The notes beneath the pieces are model-generated. The model made no database searches. It worked only from the letters and a program-made list of their open reading frames with translations, and was not told the DNA's origin. Positions 6,801 through 6,946 of a DNA stretch of 6,946 nt are shown piece after piece. The DNA lies in assembly GCA_007117185.1 (NCBI GenBank), contig SKHA01000229.1, forward strand, positions 1 through 6,946. Reading direction: 5' to 3'. The DNA is from Spirochaeta sp. GTDB taxonomy: Bacteria; Spirochaetota; Spirochaetia; DSM-27196; Alkalispirochaetaceae. The position numbers and the translations under genes were made by a program. The first letter of the stretch is position 1. Each line of letters opens with the position of its first letter.

Positions 6801-6946
6801 GAGGTCCGGCTCCGGCTCGTGGTCTGGCTCTGGCGCCAGGTCCGGCTCCGGCGCCAGGTCCGGCTCCGGCGCCAGGTCCGGCTCCGGTTCTTCGCCGATG
6901 TCGTCCAGGTCGAAGCTGTAGTCCGGCGGAGCGGGAAAGTCGTCGT
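3894..6946 (-). CDS. flcA: Periplasmic flagellar collar protein FlcA-like TPR protein (5' end outside window)
   Basis: A membrane-anchored TPR protein; the reading frame is open to the window edge, so the true start is beyond 6946. The 1016 visible residues (numbered from the edge) fall into parts. Residues 1-332 are Asp/Glu-rich, low-complexity and contain no Lys or Arg. A short folded segment follows (about 335-400, with a basic patch GKRLQVPKGYRKR). One membrane helix lies at about 425-452 (coordinates 5589-5669), preceded by KRSLRYR, which suggests a cytoplasmic N-terminus. The periplasmic part carries TPR-like repeats, clearest at about 494-525 and 803-900 (for example DLPRALELYNRAA, GRYDEAMRRF, NFAAAEATYRRLL). 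In Borrelia burgdorferi, FlcA (BB0326) is a large TPR protein needed for the periplasmic flagellar collar and stator assembly. I infer the same role here from architecture and spirochaete context, not from alignment; otherwise it is a generic TPR membrane protein. It is upstream of manC by 25 bp. Confidence 0.68.
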   Translation of the reverse strand, partial: DDFPAPPDYSFDLDDIGEEPEPDLAPEPDLAPEPDLAPEPDHEPEPDLEPEPQGEVEDFGAVEGLDDLEEFTTDDDLDDLGDLDDLGDLDDLGDADFDLETDPDDDAGDEFVADGGSPADDDLDDFGDLDDLGDLDGDADLDLDSDLDDLGDLGDLGSVDLDADLDADLDADADLDAADITTPADDDGDEFVADGAPPATDDPEDLDDFGDLDSIESLDLEGDDDDDALFGADFGDQLDSEFGESLDDTDELPPADDDDLETDLETDLDAELGNLEDEGFSLGDFGEGFDIDEDSLDEFAGLQTDIGEDPADTDTDFDDVEEAEELDEELAQRQFTDTEFSHIQQSLAQLPLNVRIATEETIGSAAGDAQQLGALIDLLIAGSTPTAIADAVSKITGKRLQVPKGYRKRTGLDFEEEKRSLRYRFIHVFLPLLRTILLVSAAVVLVGFLSWRYVYRPIHAAILYRQGYTDAVEARFLSANETFERAWELWERPRWFVRYARAFVDQRQYDLAVEKYDQLVFGMDPQRREFLRRIVAERRLIETEIDPTRRRRRFRTYYQALNVDREGILEHALLQSEVLVDYERANDLYSILLFNNRQDYDGLMGSGDNYLRWAGEDPTRFESARGAYADLMAYHGETDPILMRFLQYFVRTDNLDRARQIVHLFEVLEPGSEIHPRIYADAAGFLLDRGIIDDVRSMLVRAYQADPATPEVHYHLARYNRVMQTFTEERAALDNARIFFEFAEPLSRERLAMQIDTDILSAEYWYQRDELLRALEDSQRAYDRYQDARATGLLAPDPRLARVFSLRGDIEYFTGGDLPRALELYNRAAADGYQPEELNFKRGFILYDLGRYDEAMRRFSAIGSRNALDGPDNLLWARANTLYRRGNFAAAEATYRRLLSTLTARRDRLQNLFIDEDPAHRALIESLYRVNNNLGVTLYQQSLIDGTRPQRYAEALNYLRISAELSENYLRDPETGARALARNLAFLNTRALLNPTPDFPPQIFSELPREMDQLLF
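5940..6830 (-). repeat. Acidic Asp/Leu/Gly low-complexity repeats within the FlcA-like gene
   Basis: Degenerate in-frame repeats encode variants of DDLGDL and DLDADL. At the DNA level, blocks such as GAGGTCAGCGTC (plus strand; copies at 6420-6431, 6438-6449 and 6450-6461) and CATCCAGGTC/CGTCCAGGTC recur in multiples of three bases. A larger module is duplicated: 24 identical bases at 6361-6384 and 6601-6624, exactly 240 bp apart, and a flanking similar block at 6310-6332 and 6559-6581 with one mismatch. The protein module is GDEFVADG followed by a Pro/Asp stretch and LDDFGDLD. Slippage or unequal crossing-over probably made these repeats. All preserve the frame, so the region is expressed. 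Confidence 0.85.
6832..6885 (-). repeat. Three perfect 18-bp tandem copies encoding EPDLAP units
   Basis: GGCGCCAGGTCCGGCTCC (plus strand) occurs three times head to tail at 6832-6849, 6850-6867 and 6868-6885. The minus-strand reading gives a six-residue unit (Glu-Pro-Asp-Leu-Ala-Pro), flanked by degenerate EPEPD versions. Perfect identity suggests recent copy-number change. Each gain or loss of a unit keeps the reading frame of the FlcA-like protein. Confidence 0.95.

Noticed and set aside
5917..6921. A plus-strand frame of 334 codons encoding a Ser/Arg-rich, RS-domain-like protein
   Set aside because: It is the complement of the Asp/Leu repeats: GAC and GAT codons read backwards give Ser- and Arg-rich codons. 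The minus-strand frame continues into TPRs and a membrane helix and is the real gene.

Overview
The window looks like chromosome of a GC-rich, free-living spirochaete. Two things suggest this. One gene has the architecture of the spirochaete periplasmic flagellar collar protein FlcA: a long acidic N-terminal region, one membrane span and a TPR-rich periplasmic part. Another encodes a small outer-membrane-barrel-like protein with a typical Gram-negative signal peptide. The very acidic, Asp-rich proteins would suit a saline or alkaline habitat, but that is an inference. No close relative could be searched for.

Layout, left to right. Bases 1-120 are an edge stretch with no supported gene; they hold an imperfect hairpin and possibly the end of an insertion element. 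Bases 125-153 are an intrinsic terminator for the minus-strand gene at 181-1509, a 442-residue secreted, probable beta-barrel protein. This is a complete single-gene transcription unit: a near-consensus sigma70 promoter (1589-1617), a structured leader with a hairpin (1533-1570), a strong Shine-Dalgarno site, the CDS and the terminator. Reading the other way from the same intergenic region is a plus-strand gene (1720-2733) for a soluble, largely helical 337-residue protein of unknown function, which begins with TTG.

This gene converges, with only 19 bp between stop codons, on a minus-strand pair. The upstream member (3894 to beyond 6946) is the FlcA-like gene, whose 5' end lies outside the window. 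The downstream member (2753-3868) is a mannose-1-phosphate guanylyltransferase (manC type). The two lie 25 bp apart and probably share readthrough transcription. However, manC lacks a Shine-Dalgarno sequence and has an extended -10 motif seven bases before its ATG, so it may also be made from its own leaderless mRNA.

How the genes fit together: the FlcA-like protein would sit in the inner membrane around the flagellar motor. ManC supplies GDP-mannose for surface or protein glycosylation. The barrel protein belongs to the outer membrane. Nothing in the window proves a shared pathway. The most unusual sequence is the N-terminal part of the FlcA-like protein: 332 consecutive visible residues without a single Lys or Arg, built from Asp/Leu/Gly repeats with recent in-frame DNA duplications.
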